Source: Roseiarcus sp963835885 (GTDB lineage Bacteria; Pseudomonadota; Alphaproteobacteria; Rhizobiales; Beijerinckiaceae). Taken from it: DNA of 64,000 bases. The notes under the pieces are model-generated. The model ran no database searches and was not told the DNA's origin. It saw only the letters and a list, made by a program, of their open reading frames with translations. The translations under genes were made by a program, and so were the position numbers. This document shows positions 19,876-28,700 of this stretch, in pieces; position 1 is the first letter of the stretch; each line of letters starts with the position of its first letter. Where the stretch lies: assembly GCA_963835885.1 (NCBI GenBank), contig CAWIHF010000039.1, positions 1 through 64,000 on the forward strand, given 5' to 3'.

Positions 19876-20948
19876 CGGCCGAACGGCGCATCGCCGCCGA
19901 CGAGATCGAGGTCGTCATTCCGAATTTGAAAAAGCGCTATTCCGGCGGCACCGCGGTCAACCGGACGATCGCGCCGCTGATCAGCAAGCGGTGCCGCGCG
20001 GTCTGGTTCGGACCCGATCGGCCCGATGGCATCCAGAGCTTGAGTCTTGTCGCCCTCCTGCAGCTACGATTCGTTCCTCCGAAGGGACGCTCGGCGCGCA
20101 TCTGGCACGCCCGCCGCAATACGGAGATGCTGCTGGGCCTCATTCTGAAGGCGCTCGGCTGGCGTCTCAGGCTGATCTTCAACTCGGCCGGCCAGCGGCG
20201 GAAGTCGATTTACACCGAGTTTCTCATTGCGCGAATGGACGCGGTCGTTGCGACCAGCGAAATGTCGGCCTCGTTCGTGCGCCGTGACGCGACCGTTATT
20301 CATCACGGCATCGATCTCGAGACCTATCGACCGCCCGAAAATCGGCTGGCCGCTTTCGCGGCGACCGGCCTGCCGGGCAAATACGGCATTGGGACGTTTG
20401 GCCGGGTCCGCCGCCAGAAGGGCAGTGACCTCTTTGTCGAGGCGATGTGCCGGCTTTTGCCGAAATATCCCGATTTCACCGCCGTCCTCATCGGCCATGT
20501 ATCGGTCGACAATTTGCCGTTTTTGGAAAAGCTCAAGCAGCGGATTGCGGCGGCTGGACTGAGCGAGCGGATCCGCTTCCTCGGAGAGCTGCCGATCGAA
20601 GAGGTGCCGCTCTGGTATCAGCGGATCTCGATCTACGTCTTCGCGTCCCGGGTCGAAGGCTTCGGCCTAACGATGCTCGAGGCGATGGCGGCAGGCGACG
20701 CCGTTGTCGCAACGCGGGCGGGAGCCGCCGAAACCGTCATCGCCGACGGGGACACCGGCATTCTGGCCCCAATCGACGACGTCACCGGGCTCGCCGCGGC
20801 GATCGAGCCCCTGATGCGCAATCCAGCGCAAATACAGCCGATTGGCGCGCGCGCGCGGGCGAGAGTTGAAGAAGCCTTCAGTCGAGAGCTGGAAGTCGAC
20901 GAGATTATCGACCTCTATCGTCAGCTTTGGCAGAGTCCAGCGGCGTGA
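19872..20948 (+). CDS. GT4 glycosyltransferase, right copy
   Basis: A 358-residue GT-B family 4 glycosyltransferase. The N-terminal domain opens EIEVVIPNLKKRYSGGTAVN. The C-terminal nucleotide-sugar domain has IGTFGRVRRQKGSDLFVEAM (about 174), then FASRVEGFGLTMLEAMAAGD (about 257) with the EGFGLxxLEAMA motif of GT4 enzymes. It is translationally coupled to the GT2 gene upstream and ends 9 bp from the convergent 2OG oxygenase. It probably acts with the GT2 and GT25 enzymes on the same surface glycan, likely the LPS core. Confidence 0.85.
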   Translation: MTAERRIAADEIEVVIPNLKKRYSGGTAVNRTIAPLISKRCRAVWFGPDRPDGIQSLSLVALLQLRFVPPKGRSARIWHARRNTEMLLGLILKALGWRLRLIFNSAGQRRKSIYTEFLIARMDAVVATSEMSASFVRRDATVIHHGIDLETYRPPENRLAAFAATGLPGKYGIGTFGRVRRQKGSDLFVEAMCRLLPKYPDFTAVLIGHVSVDNLPFLEKLKQRIAAAGLSERIRFLGELPIEEVPLWYQRISIYVFASRVEGFGLTMLEAMAAGDAVVATRAGAAETVIADGDTGILAPIDDVTGLAAAIEPLMRNPAQIQPIGARARARVEEAFSRELEVDEIIDLYRQLWQSPAA

Positions 20949-20956
20949 CAATCGGC

Positions 20957-21601
20957 TTACGCGGCGGGCCGGTCGGACCCGCCGAACAGGCGTTTGAACG
21001 ATGCCGAGACATGATGGCGAAGCATGGCGATGCGGCGGTCGCTTTCGGAAGTGACCCAGTTGAACTGGAGAACCCGGCGCTCGCCGGCGAACGGCTTATG
21101 GCCATGCCAGGAATTGTCGGAGCGCCTGAAGGCCAGCATCGTGCCGGCGTCCGGTGGAACCTCCATGATCGGATCGTCGAGGCTGGAGGACGACTTCAGG
21201 AGTTTGAGGCGGCCGCCCGAATGCTCCCATTCGGGGTTCATGTAAATCAGAATCGTGATGATTTTGCTCTTAGTGTCTGTGTGGATCCGGCCGTCCTTGG
21301 GGCTGCAGCGTCCGCGAACCGTGATCGTGTGCGGCCGGCCCTCGAGTTCGAGGCCGAACTTGTCCTCGAAGGCTTTTCGGAATTCGTCGCTTTCCAGTTC
21401 GTCGAGGAATCCGCGGAACCCAGGCCCGTAGGTCAGCTTGGCGACAGGGAAGCTGCCGGGCTCGGAAATCTTCGGATAGTCCCGGTTGATATTGGCGCAC
21501 GCATGAGGACGGACGAATCCGGGAACGACGAGGTGCTGGAACGGCTCCTTCGTTAGCGGCGCCGCTCTCAGCGCATCCATGTCGAGATCATGCAAAGCCA
21601 T
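20957..21601 (-). CDS. 2OG-Fe(II) oxygenase
   Basis: A 214-residue non-haem iron, 2-oxoglutarate-dependent dioxygenase. The start is taken at ATG 21601 because GAGG lies nine bases upstream; a GTG at 21619 is an alternative. The iron triad is visible as His107-x-Asp109 (GRIHTDTKSK) and a distal His at 166 or 168 (WHGHKPF), followed by an Arg (GERRVLQF) that would bind 2-oxoglutarate. The sequence ITILIYMNPEWEHSGGRLKL is typical of prolyl-4-hydroxylase-like members. It lies 45 bp downstream of oxyR on the same strand and may be co-transcribed with it. The substrate is unknown. Confidence 0.8.
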   Translation of the reverse strand: MALHDLDMDALRAAPLTKEPFQHLVVPGFVRPHACANINRDYPKISEPGSFPVAKLTYGPGFRGFLDELESDEFRKAFEDKFGLELEGRPHTITVRGRCSPKDGRIHTDTKSKIITILIYMNPEWEHSGGRLKLLKSSSSLDDPIMEVPPDAGTMLAFRRSDNSWHGHKPFAGERRVLQFNWVTSESDRRIAMLRHHVSASFKRLFGGSDRPAA

Positions 21602-21646
21602 TGAATGCGTCCTCGCCACTTTTCAGCGGAGAGAACTAATCTTTGC

Positions 21647-22621
21647 CTAGCGAGGTGTCAAAAAAGAGGGCGCAACGCCTTTCGCGTCCGACGACGCCAC
21701 GGGACGCCGAAATTCAGGCGGGTGGCCCAGCGTCTGTCGGAGCAGAGCCGCGACCCGGCGGAATGTCTCCTTGCGCCCGGCGCTGCGCCGCCAGACCATG
21801 GCGATTCGCCGCAGCGAACTGTCGCCTTCGAGCGGCGCCGCGTGCAGGTCGAGGCCGGAAAGGAGGCCTGCGGCGACCGCCATCTCTGGGACAAGGGTCA
21901 CGCCGAGGCCGTTCGCCGCCATCATCACCAGAGTATGCAGGCTTGTGCCTTGGAATGCGGCGTTGCGCCGCGCGCCCTCGAGCTCGCAGGCGGCAAGCGC
22001 ATGTTCGCGCATGCAGTGGCCATCCTCGAGAAGCAGCAGATCCTCCGTCGCCATGTCGCGCGAACGGATCGCCGGCAGCGCGGCCAAGCGGTGCGCGGGC
22101 GAGCAGACGACGACGAACCGGTCCAGCCCGAGTTCCTCGGTTTCAACGTTAAGGAGCGGAACCGGCAGGGCGAGAATTGCGGCGTCGATCCGGCCCGCTT
22201 CGAGCCGCTCGATGAGCCGCGCCGTCTGTTCTTCTCGCAAGTACATTCTTAGTCGTGGCGCGATCTCGCGCAGGCGTGAGAGGACCCGCGGCAGAAGGAA
22301 GGGGCCGACGGTTGGAATGACTCCGAGCCGAAATGGTCCCGACAAAGGGTCCTGCGACGCGAGCGCCGCGTCGACCAGATCCTCGGCGTCTTTCAAAATC
22401 GCTCTCGCTCGCTCAGCGATCTCGATTGCGATTGCGGTCGGGGCGACCGATCGGCGGGTCCGCTCGAACAATGTGACGCCGAGCGCCTCCTCGAGCTCCT
22501 GGATCGTTGCGCTCAACGTCGACTGGCTGACGAGACAGGCCTCCGCCGCCCGGCCAAAATGGTTGCGGTCAGCGAGCGCGACCAGGAATTTCAACTGGCG
22601 AAGGGTCGGCAGGGTTCTCAT
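21647..22621 (-). CDS. oxyR: Hydrogen peroxide-sensing LysR-type regulator OxyR
   Basis: A LysR-type regulator of 324 residues from ATG 22621 (MRTLPTLRQLKFLVALADRN). The N-terminal winged helix includes HFGRAAEACLVSQSTLSATI. The redox centre of OxyR is present: LLLEDGHCMREHALAACELE carries Cys203 and Cys212 with the spacing of the E. coli Cys199-Cys208 pair, so it should sense peroxide by forming a disulfide. A 77-bp gap separates it from aroE on the same strand, and the 2OG oxygenase follows downstream. No catalase or peroxiredoxin is adjacent; the nearest peroxide-related gene is the DyP peroxidase near 46 kb. Confidence 0.88.
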   Translation of the reverse strand: MRTLPTLRQLKFLVALADRNHFGRAAEACLVSQSTLSATIQELEEALGVTLFERTRRSVAPTAIAIEIAERARAILKDAEDLVDAALASQDPLSGPFRLGVIPTVGPFLLPRVLSRLREIAPRLRMYLREEQTARLIERLEAGRIDAAILALPVPLLNVETEELGLDRFVVVCSPAHRLAALPAIRSRDMATEDLLLLEDGHCMREHALAACELEGARRNAAFQGTSLHTLVMMAANGLGVTLVPEMAVAAGLLSGLDLHAAPLEGDSSLRRIAMVWRRSAGRKETFRRVAALLRQTLGHPPEFRRPVASSDAKGVAPSFLTPR

Positions 22622-22698
22622 CCAGTAGCTTGTGATCGACCTCCTCTCGATTGATTCAATCATTGTTTTTCGCTTGGACGATCAACGTACGAAACGAA

Positions 22699-23523
22699 TC
22701 AAATCAGCGGGATCGTCAGGCATTCGATGACCGTGGTCGTGTCGGGGCGGATCCCGCGCCACCATTCGAAGGCTTCGGCCGCCTGTTCGACAAGCATGCC
22801 GACGCCGTCGGCGAGCCGTCTTGCGCCGGCGGATCGGGCGACCCTGAGGAAGGGGGTCAGCCCCTTCCCATAAGCCAATTCATAGCCGAGACATCCCCGC
22901 GAAAAGCTGGCCTCGGGAACGGGCGGCAGTTCGCCGGCGAAACTCGCCGAGGTCGCGTTGACGACGAGATCGAACGGCGGGAGACCGGCCAGATCGCCGT
23001 AGCCCAAGCCCACGATCTCGCCATAGGGGGAAAACTGCACGGCCAGCGCGCGAGCCTTGTCGACCGTTCGGTTGGCGATTATGAGAATTGCAGGTTTCTC
23101 GCCGAGGAACGGAAGGACCACCCCGCGCGCGGCTCCTCCGGCTCCCAGGATCAGGATGCGTTTGCCCGCGAGCGGATAGCCGAGATTGCGTTGGATGTCG
23201 TTTGTGAGCCCGACGCCATCGAAGTTCTCGGCATGGGCGCGTTCGCCCTCGAACTTCATGGCATTGACCGCCCCGGCCATCCGCGCGCGCTCGGAGAGAT
23301 CCGTCGCATAGGCGCAAGCGTCGAGCTTGAACGGGGCCGTGACATTGAGGCCGCGTCCGCCGTCAAGCCGAAATTGATCCACGCGGTCCGCAAATTTGTC
23401 CTTCCGACCCTCGATCGCGACATAGACAAGGTCCTGGCCCGTCACCTCCGCGAACTTCGTATGGATCAAGGGCGACTTCGTGTGGCCGATCGGGTTACCG
23501 ATGACGGCGTAAAGATCAGTCAT
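22699..23523 (-). CDS. aroE: Shikimate dehydrogenase
   Basis: A 274-residue enzyme that reduces 3-dehydroshikimate to shikimate with NADPH in the aromatic amino-acid pathway. It starts at ATG 23523 (MTDLYAVIGNPIGHTKSPLI). The substrate-site SPLIH and NVTAPFK, the nucleotide-binding ILGAGGAARG and NATSAS, and the late DGVGMLVEQAAEAF are all present. It stands alone here; the maf and coaE genes that often flank aroE in alphaproteobacteria are absent. Confidence 0.93.
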   Translation of the reverse strand: MTDLYAVIGNPIGHTKSPLIHTKFAEVTGQDLVYVAIEGRKDKFADRVDQFRLDGGRGLNVTAPFKLDACAYATDLSERARMAGAVNAMKFEGERAHAENFDGVGLTNDIQRNLGYPLAGKRILILGAGGAARGVVLPFLGEKPAILIIANRTVDKARALAVQFSPYGEIVGLGYGDLAGLPPFDLVVNATSASFAGELPPVPEASFSRGCLGYELAYGKGLTPFLRVARSAGARRLADGVGMLVEQAAEAFEWWRGIRPDTTTVIECLTIPLI

Positions 23524-24415
23524 TTCAGCCGCTCCAATCGTCCATGTTGATGGCGCCGCTCTACAAGCCCCAGGCGCACTGGGCAACAAGGCAAGCAAGG
23601 CAAGCTTTGCAGACGCAATGGCGCAAAAGCCGTGCTATCAGCCGTCGACTTGCGGCGACGCAAACCCCCAGGGTGAGTCCGGACCAGCGAACGGCGTCAC
23701 GCGGCCAAGAAGCCGAGGCGCCGGCGCCAAGCCTGGATGGCGCCAATAGCGCATTGACGCCAACTCGCGACAAGGCCTGCTCATTGCTGTATTGAGCCTT
23801 TTCAAGACGTTGGAGCGAAAGCGCGCGACTTTTTGCGCTTCCTGCGAAGTCACGGAGGACGTCATGGGCGCCCTTCCGGAGGAGAACAAATATAGCACGA
23901 AAGCCGACTTTCGCCAATAATGTTCATGCCGCCCGAGAGCGTAACAGCCACGGGCGCCGATCGGGCGCGCCGACGTCGCGCCGGCGCACTCGCGGACATC
24001 GGCTGAACGTGGTGGCGGAACGCTGCTCCGATCCGCACAGCAGGGAATTTGGATTCGAAGAACAGGGGGTTTTTTTTCGAAGAACAAGGAGTTTTTTTTG
24101 CGCAAGAGCAGGCGAAAATTTCCGCCATTGATGCACCCTCGTTCGACCCGCCCGGCGCTGACTTCGCGGGCTCCTCGGTTGAGGCCGCCGGGCGCAAGCG
24201 AGAGCCAGGTTGGGAGTTACGGGGGCGACGGCTTTTGCCGAAAAACGACGACAATTCCTTCTCGAAACCACACACTCCATCCGGTTGTTCGCCTGGAGGC
24301 ATCGCATTTTTATCCAGGTCGACTCGCCGGCGGCCAGCCAGGGTGTCTCGACAGCGGCGAAGCGGGATTCTAAGAGCGCCTCGGGCAACCGGCCTGAATC
24401 GGATTGGGCGCGCGG
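23524..24415. other. Gene-poor stretch between aroE and cmk
   Basis: About 890 bp with no convincing gene in any frame; the longest open frames have the skewed, Arg/Pro/Ser-rich composition of antisense shadow. It contains the T8 direct repeat at 24054-24099. Both aroE and cmk are transcribed away from it, so it should hold their promoters. Confidence 0.5.
24054..24099. repeat. Tandem 22-bp direct repeat with T8 runs
   Basis: Two copies of a unit starting TTCGAAGAACA and ending in eight T residues, at 24054-24077 and 24076-24099. Each begins with the palindromic TTCGAA. The T-runs stand out in this GC-rich sequence. They could be part of terminators, an intrinsically bent promoter region or a slippage-prone tract; no stem is obvious before the T-runs. 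Confidence 0.6.
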
Positions 24416-25045
24416 ATGATCATCGCCATCGACGGCCCGGCGGCGTCTGGCAAGGGCACGATCGCCCGGCGCATCGCCGCCCGTTACGGGCTGCCGCACC
24501 TTGACACCGGCCTCCTCTATCGTGCGACCGCCGCCGCCCTCATCGCCGCGGATCGCGACCTCTACGACGAGCAGGCGGCAGTCGCCGCCGCCCGCGGCCT
24601 TGCCCTGATGGATTTCGACGAGACGGTGTTGCGCAGCCGGCAAATGGGCGAGGTGGCCTCGGTGGTCGCCGCGATGCCCGGCGTGCGTGAGGCGCTGCTT
24701 GGCGCCCAGCGCACTTTCGCGGCGCGGCCGGAAGGGGCGGTTCTCGACGGACGCGACATCGGCACGGTGGTCTGCCCGAAGGCGACGGTGAAGATTTTCG
24801 TAACCGCCAGCGCCGCAGCGCGCGCTCAACGGCGCGCCCTCGAACTGGTTCAACGTGGCGAGAAGGCCGATTACGGCGCCATTCTCGCCGACATTCAGAA
24901 GCGCGACGCCCGCGACTCCGAGCGGGCGGCCGCCCCGCTGCGGCCGGCGAGCGACGCCGTTCGGCTCGACACCACCCATCTCGGAATCGAAGCCGCGGTC
25001 TCCGAGGCCTTGCGCATCGTCGAGGCGGCGCGCATCGGGACATAA
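24416..25045 (+). CDS. cmk: Cytidylate kinase
   Basis: A 209-residue (d)CMP kinase from ATG 24416. It has the P-loop GPAASGKGT at residues 7-15, the CMP-site segment LPHLDTGLLYRA, and GAVLDGRDIGTVVCPKATVK, the GRDIGT hallmark of Cmk. The Arg-rich lid includes DIQKRDARDSERAAAPLRPA. It makes CDP for nucleotide and phospholipid precursors. The usual neighbours aroA and rpsA are not present here. It is convergent with the MerR gene, 33 bp apart. Confidence 0.93.
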   Translation: MIIAIDGPAASGKGTIARRIAARYGLPHLDTGLLYRATAAALIAADRDLYDEQAAVAAARGLALMDFDETVLRSRQMGEVASVVAAMPGVREALLGAQRTFAARPEGAVLDGRDIGTVVCPKATVKIFVTASAAARAQRRALELVQRGEKADYGAILADIQKRDARDSERAAAPLRPASDAVRLDTTHLGIEAAVSEALRIVEAARIGT

Positions 25046-25078
25046 GCCTTCCGTCCCGGCGATCCGCCCGACAACAGC

Positions 25079-25534
25079 TCAGGCGGCGGCGCCCTGCAGC
25101 AGGCGGCTATGGGTTGCGCGTAGCCGCTCGATGGCGCCGTCGATCTCGCTGCGCTGCCGCTCCAGATGGCTGATCTGGCTGACAATCTGCTGCGGCTGCA
25201 GTTGCTCTTCGAGGTCCGGGGTCTCACTGGCGCCCTTGCCGCCGATAAGGTCATTGATCTCGGTGAGCGTGAATCCGAGCTTCTTGCCGCGGAGGATCAT
25301 CTCCATCCGAACGCGATCGACGCCGCGGTAGAAGCGCGCGTTGCCTTCGCGCCGCGGCTTGATCAGCCCGCGATCCTCATAGAAGCGCAGCGTGCGGAGG
25401 CTCACTCCGTACAGCCGCGACATCTGACTGATCGTCAATTCCGCCTGTTCCGGTCCGAGCGGGGCTTTGGCGTCGCCATCGACGGCGCTCGAGTCTGCGC
25501 TGGTTGCATGATTGAGGGACGACATTCGGTTCAT
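25079..25534 (-). CDS. MerR-family transcriptional regulator
   Basis: A 151-residue regulator with an N-terminal extension of about 33 residues. The MerR winged helix follows (LTISQMSRLYGVSLRTLRFY then EDRGLIKPRREGNARFY), and the protein ends in a coiled-coil dimerisation helix (QIVSQISHLERQRSEIDGAI). It lacks the Cys residues of metal-sensing MerR proteins, so it is not an obvious metal sensor. It is divergent from the PodJ-like gene, with about 260 bp between starts that include a small palindrome at 25631-25643. Confidence 0.85.
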   Translation of the reverse strand: MNRMSSLNHATSADSSAVDGDAKAPLGPEQAELTISQMSRLYGVSLRTLRFYEDRGLIKPRREGNARFYRGVDRVRMEMILRGKKLGFTLTEINDLIGGKGASETPDLEEQLQPQQIVSQISHLERQRSEIDGAIERLRATHSRLLQGAAA

Positions 25535-25630
25535 GACATCTCCTTAAGTCGGCGCCGTTGCGTTCGCGCCTTGCGGATTCGCACGCCGTTGCGCGAATCG
25601 AGTCCAATATGCCCTACAGGAATCAGATTG

Positions 25631-25662
25631 CAACTAAAAGTTGTATCAAGCCATTTTACAAC
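25631..25662. promoter_or_regulatory. Palindrome in the merR/PodJ-like divergent region, candidate operator
   Basis: CAACTAAAAGTTG (25631-25643) is a perfect 13-bp palindrome, and GTTGT at 25640-25644 pairs with ACAAC at 25658-25662. It lies in an AT-richer patch about 100 bp upstream of the MerR start. MerR proteins bind such dyads, but binding here is inference. Confidence 0.3.
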
Positions 25663-25794
25663 CTGGCGGGCGGCCGAAGCGGGGCCCGCCGCTACCCCGA
25701 GCGCTTAACCATTTCTTCACCATGCGGATTGAAAGTTCGGCCGCGGCGCCGTGGCTGGCGCGGTGAATCGCAAGCGCCAACGACGGTTGAAGGC

Positions 25795-28700
25795 ATGAAC
25801 AAGAGCACGGCGTGGAAGGCTTCGAGCATCCGTCCCCAAGCCCGTCGCTTGGCCGAGGAGGCGGCCCGTCGGGCGGGCTTAAGTCTCGAGGAATGGCTCG
25901 ACGAGGCGATCGTCGGACTGGGCTCCGGAGATCTCTCGGACGACGGCGACGACGAGGTTCGGGCTCGGTCTTCCACCCTGCCCGGCCGCGCCTGGATTGA
26001 CGAAACCGAGGACTATCTCGAGTCGGCAATCGCACGGATCGAGCGGCGGTTGAGGCGCGGCGAAGAGCGTATGGAGCGCGCCTTTGAAACAATAACCGGC
26101 GTGCTCGAACGAACCCGTGAAAGCGGCGATCGAGGCCCGCCGTCCCCGTCATATCGACAATCGGCCGCCGCCCACGAACGGCAGCGCGCCGAGCTGCAGG
26201 CCGCGGCAGCCCGCCCCGAGAAGATCACGCCGACCTCGGTTGAGCGAACGGCGCCCCACCGTCGTCTGGATGAGCGGTTCGAGGAGATCGCGCAGCGGAT
26301 AGAGGCGGCGCGTCTAACGGCGCACGCGCCGAACGGCTCTTCGGAGCCAAACTCAGAGAGGCGGCGCGACGATCTGAGGGCCGCAGTATCCCAGTTTGCG
26401 GTTCGTCGACAGGCGCCGCATGCCGGCGAAGCGCACCGATCATCCCCCGGGCCCCAATCAGCTTCGGACGCCCTGGGCGCCTTTGCGGATCACGACGTCT
26501 CCCAGTCATCGACTGCAGCGGGGCGAAGCTTGGCAGGCCAAACCGGCCCCGCAGCTGACGGCGACGCGCCCGATCTGGGCCCGCCAGGCAACGACCCGAG
26601 TGGTCAGCTCGCGAACTCTTCCTCGCCGCAGGCGGCGCCAGAAGACCTTGGCGGAGTCGCACGAAGGCCGGAGCATTTTTTGTCGGAGCGGGATCAACGG
26701 CTTTGCGCCATCGACCTGACGGCGATGCGGGAGGGCATCGCTGCAATGAACCGCAGTCTCGCCGAGCTCGCCCCGCGCAACGCGCTCGTCGCCCTCGAAG
26801 GCGCTATTCGAGATCTGACCGAGCGCGTCGCCTTGCTCCGTCACGATGGCGAGCGCGAATCGCTGCTGGCTCCGCTGGACGCGATGGCGGCCGAGCTGCG
26901 CGCGAGCCTGAGGTCGCACGATCCGCAGGCTGTGGTCGCTGGCCTGGAGCGTGAAATATCCGCGTTGGCCGGCAAGGTCGACGCCTTGGCCGAAGCCGCG
27001 ATCAGTGCGGAAAGCTTCGACCGGATCCAACGGCACACCGAAGAGGTGCGCGACCTCCTCGCCGCGGCGGCCACGCGCAGCGCGCCTCTTGAACGCCTGG
27101 AGCGCCAGATCAGTGAACTCGCCGACCGCGTCGAACGACTCGGCGCCAGCCCCGCCCCGCAGCTTGAATCAGCGCAGATGGTCGCCTCGCTCGCAGACCT
27201 GCGCAGTGAAATCGAGGGCTCGACGCCCCTTTCGGCTCTGATGCTGATCGAACGCCGCCTCGAGCACATCGCAGCGCGGCTCGACGAGGAGATTTCCCTG
27301 CCTGCGCAGAAGGGAGAGGACTCGCATGCCTTGGAGGACCTGGCGTACCGCATCGACTGCGTTCATAAGTCGCTGGACGCCCGTCTGGAGCCGCAATTCG
27401 ACACCAGTGCGCTCGAGGCGTCGCTGAAAGAGCTCAGCGCGAAACTCGAGAGCCCGGTTTCTGAACCGCTTGCCGCGCTCATGCGCGACATCAGCGACAA
27501 GCTCGACGCGGCCGATCACAAGGACGCGGAAGCAGCTTCTGACGCGATCGAGCCGATGTTGGCGGAAATTCTCGACAAGCTCGACCGTCTTCCGCAGCCA
27601 AACTGGACGGCCGACCTGAGTTCGATCGAGCGCCGCCTTCAATCTCTCGATGCGAAACTCGACTTCGGCGCAGGGCTTCGAGCAGATGGCGAGATCGCGG
27701 GCCAGATCGCGGAGGAGGTCGCCCGGCGCCTGGGGAAAACCTTCGCCCGCATCGATGAGCATGGGTTGGCGGAGCAGATCGCTCATATCCACGACCGCCT
27801 CGAAACGCTTTCCGGTCTTGACGGAATGCAGGGCTTGATGCGCAAGCTTTGTGTACAGCTGGCCGACCGAGCGGGCGAACCTTCGAGCAACGATGAGGAT
27901 GAGACGCTGTCCGTCGTGGTTCGGGCGGGCGCAACCGGATCGTCCGCATCCGTCGTCCGCGGGATTGAGGCGCTCGAGGCGACGGAATCCTCTGCGTCCG
28001 CAGCGCTGCGACGTCCTCTCAAACCCGTCCCGTCGGCGAACGAAGACGATTCTGCGCTCTCGCAATCCGAGGCCGATGATGTTCTGCTCGAGCCGGGCTC
28101 CGGCACGCCCCAGCGCGTCAGGGAGACTCGAGAGCCGGCGCGGGACATCACCTCCAAGACGAGCCCCTCGATTTCGGCCCACATCGCCGCGGCGCGCCGC
28201 GCGGCGCATTCGGCGCTTTCGGAAGGAAGCGGGCAAAACTCCCCAGTCGCCGTCCCCGCCGTCTCACGCGGAATTGAACGGGCAAGATCGCTTTACACAA
28301 ACCACAAGCGCTCCGTTCTGCTCGCCGCAGCCCTCGCTATTGTGGCTACCGCCGCCATCCGGCTCGGCGTGCACGTCCCGCTCGTGCAGAAGTCCGAACT
28401 GAGCGGACGGCCTGCCAAGACCGCGGCCGCCTCGCCCGGTAAGCCAACTGACCCGGCGCTCGCGACCCCCTCGATCGCGCAGCGAGTCGATACGACGCCG
28501 ACCGCGTCGATCGCCCCTGAGGCCGCCAAAGCCAAAGCCGATTCGCCGAACGGAACTGATGGGTCACAGCTTTCGGCGACACTCGCGGCCGCATTGCCGA
28601 CTTCCCTGCGCGACGCCGTCGTCGTGGGGTCGCCGACAGCGGAGTACGAACTGGCGCAGCGGCTTTTCGAAGGGCGCGGAGTGCCCCAGGACCAGCAGGC

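Larger units (their letters stand above)
10173..20310. repeat. Right arm of the giant imperfect palindrome
   Basis: This arm mirrors 1-10172 with the same genes in inverted orientation and is the better preserved copy. TauE, GT25, GT2, GT4 and IS1380 are open throughout; the kinase and AsmA-like genes have one frameshift each. Homology to the left arm is visible to about 20310, where the left partner runs off the window. The true outer limit of the duplication is therefore unknown and could include genes beyond the GT4. Confidence 0.93.

Noticed and set aside
1..20310. Palindrome as a single-molecule fold-back (amplification or missed-adapter) artefact
   Set aside because: Such artefacts give identical arms. 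Here the outer arms differ by many conservative amino-acid substitutions. A chimera of two strains is not excluded and is kept as an alternative.
24054..24099. CRISPR-like repeat
   Set aside because: There are only two overlapping units and no spacers; it is a simple tandem repeat.
23561..24415. Possible gene between aroE and cmk
   Set aside because: None of the frames shows conserved segments, and maf, aroA or rpsA, which could be expected here, are not found.
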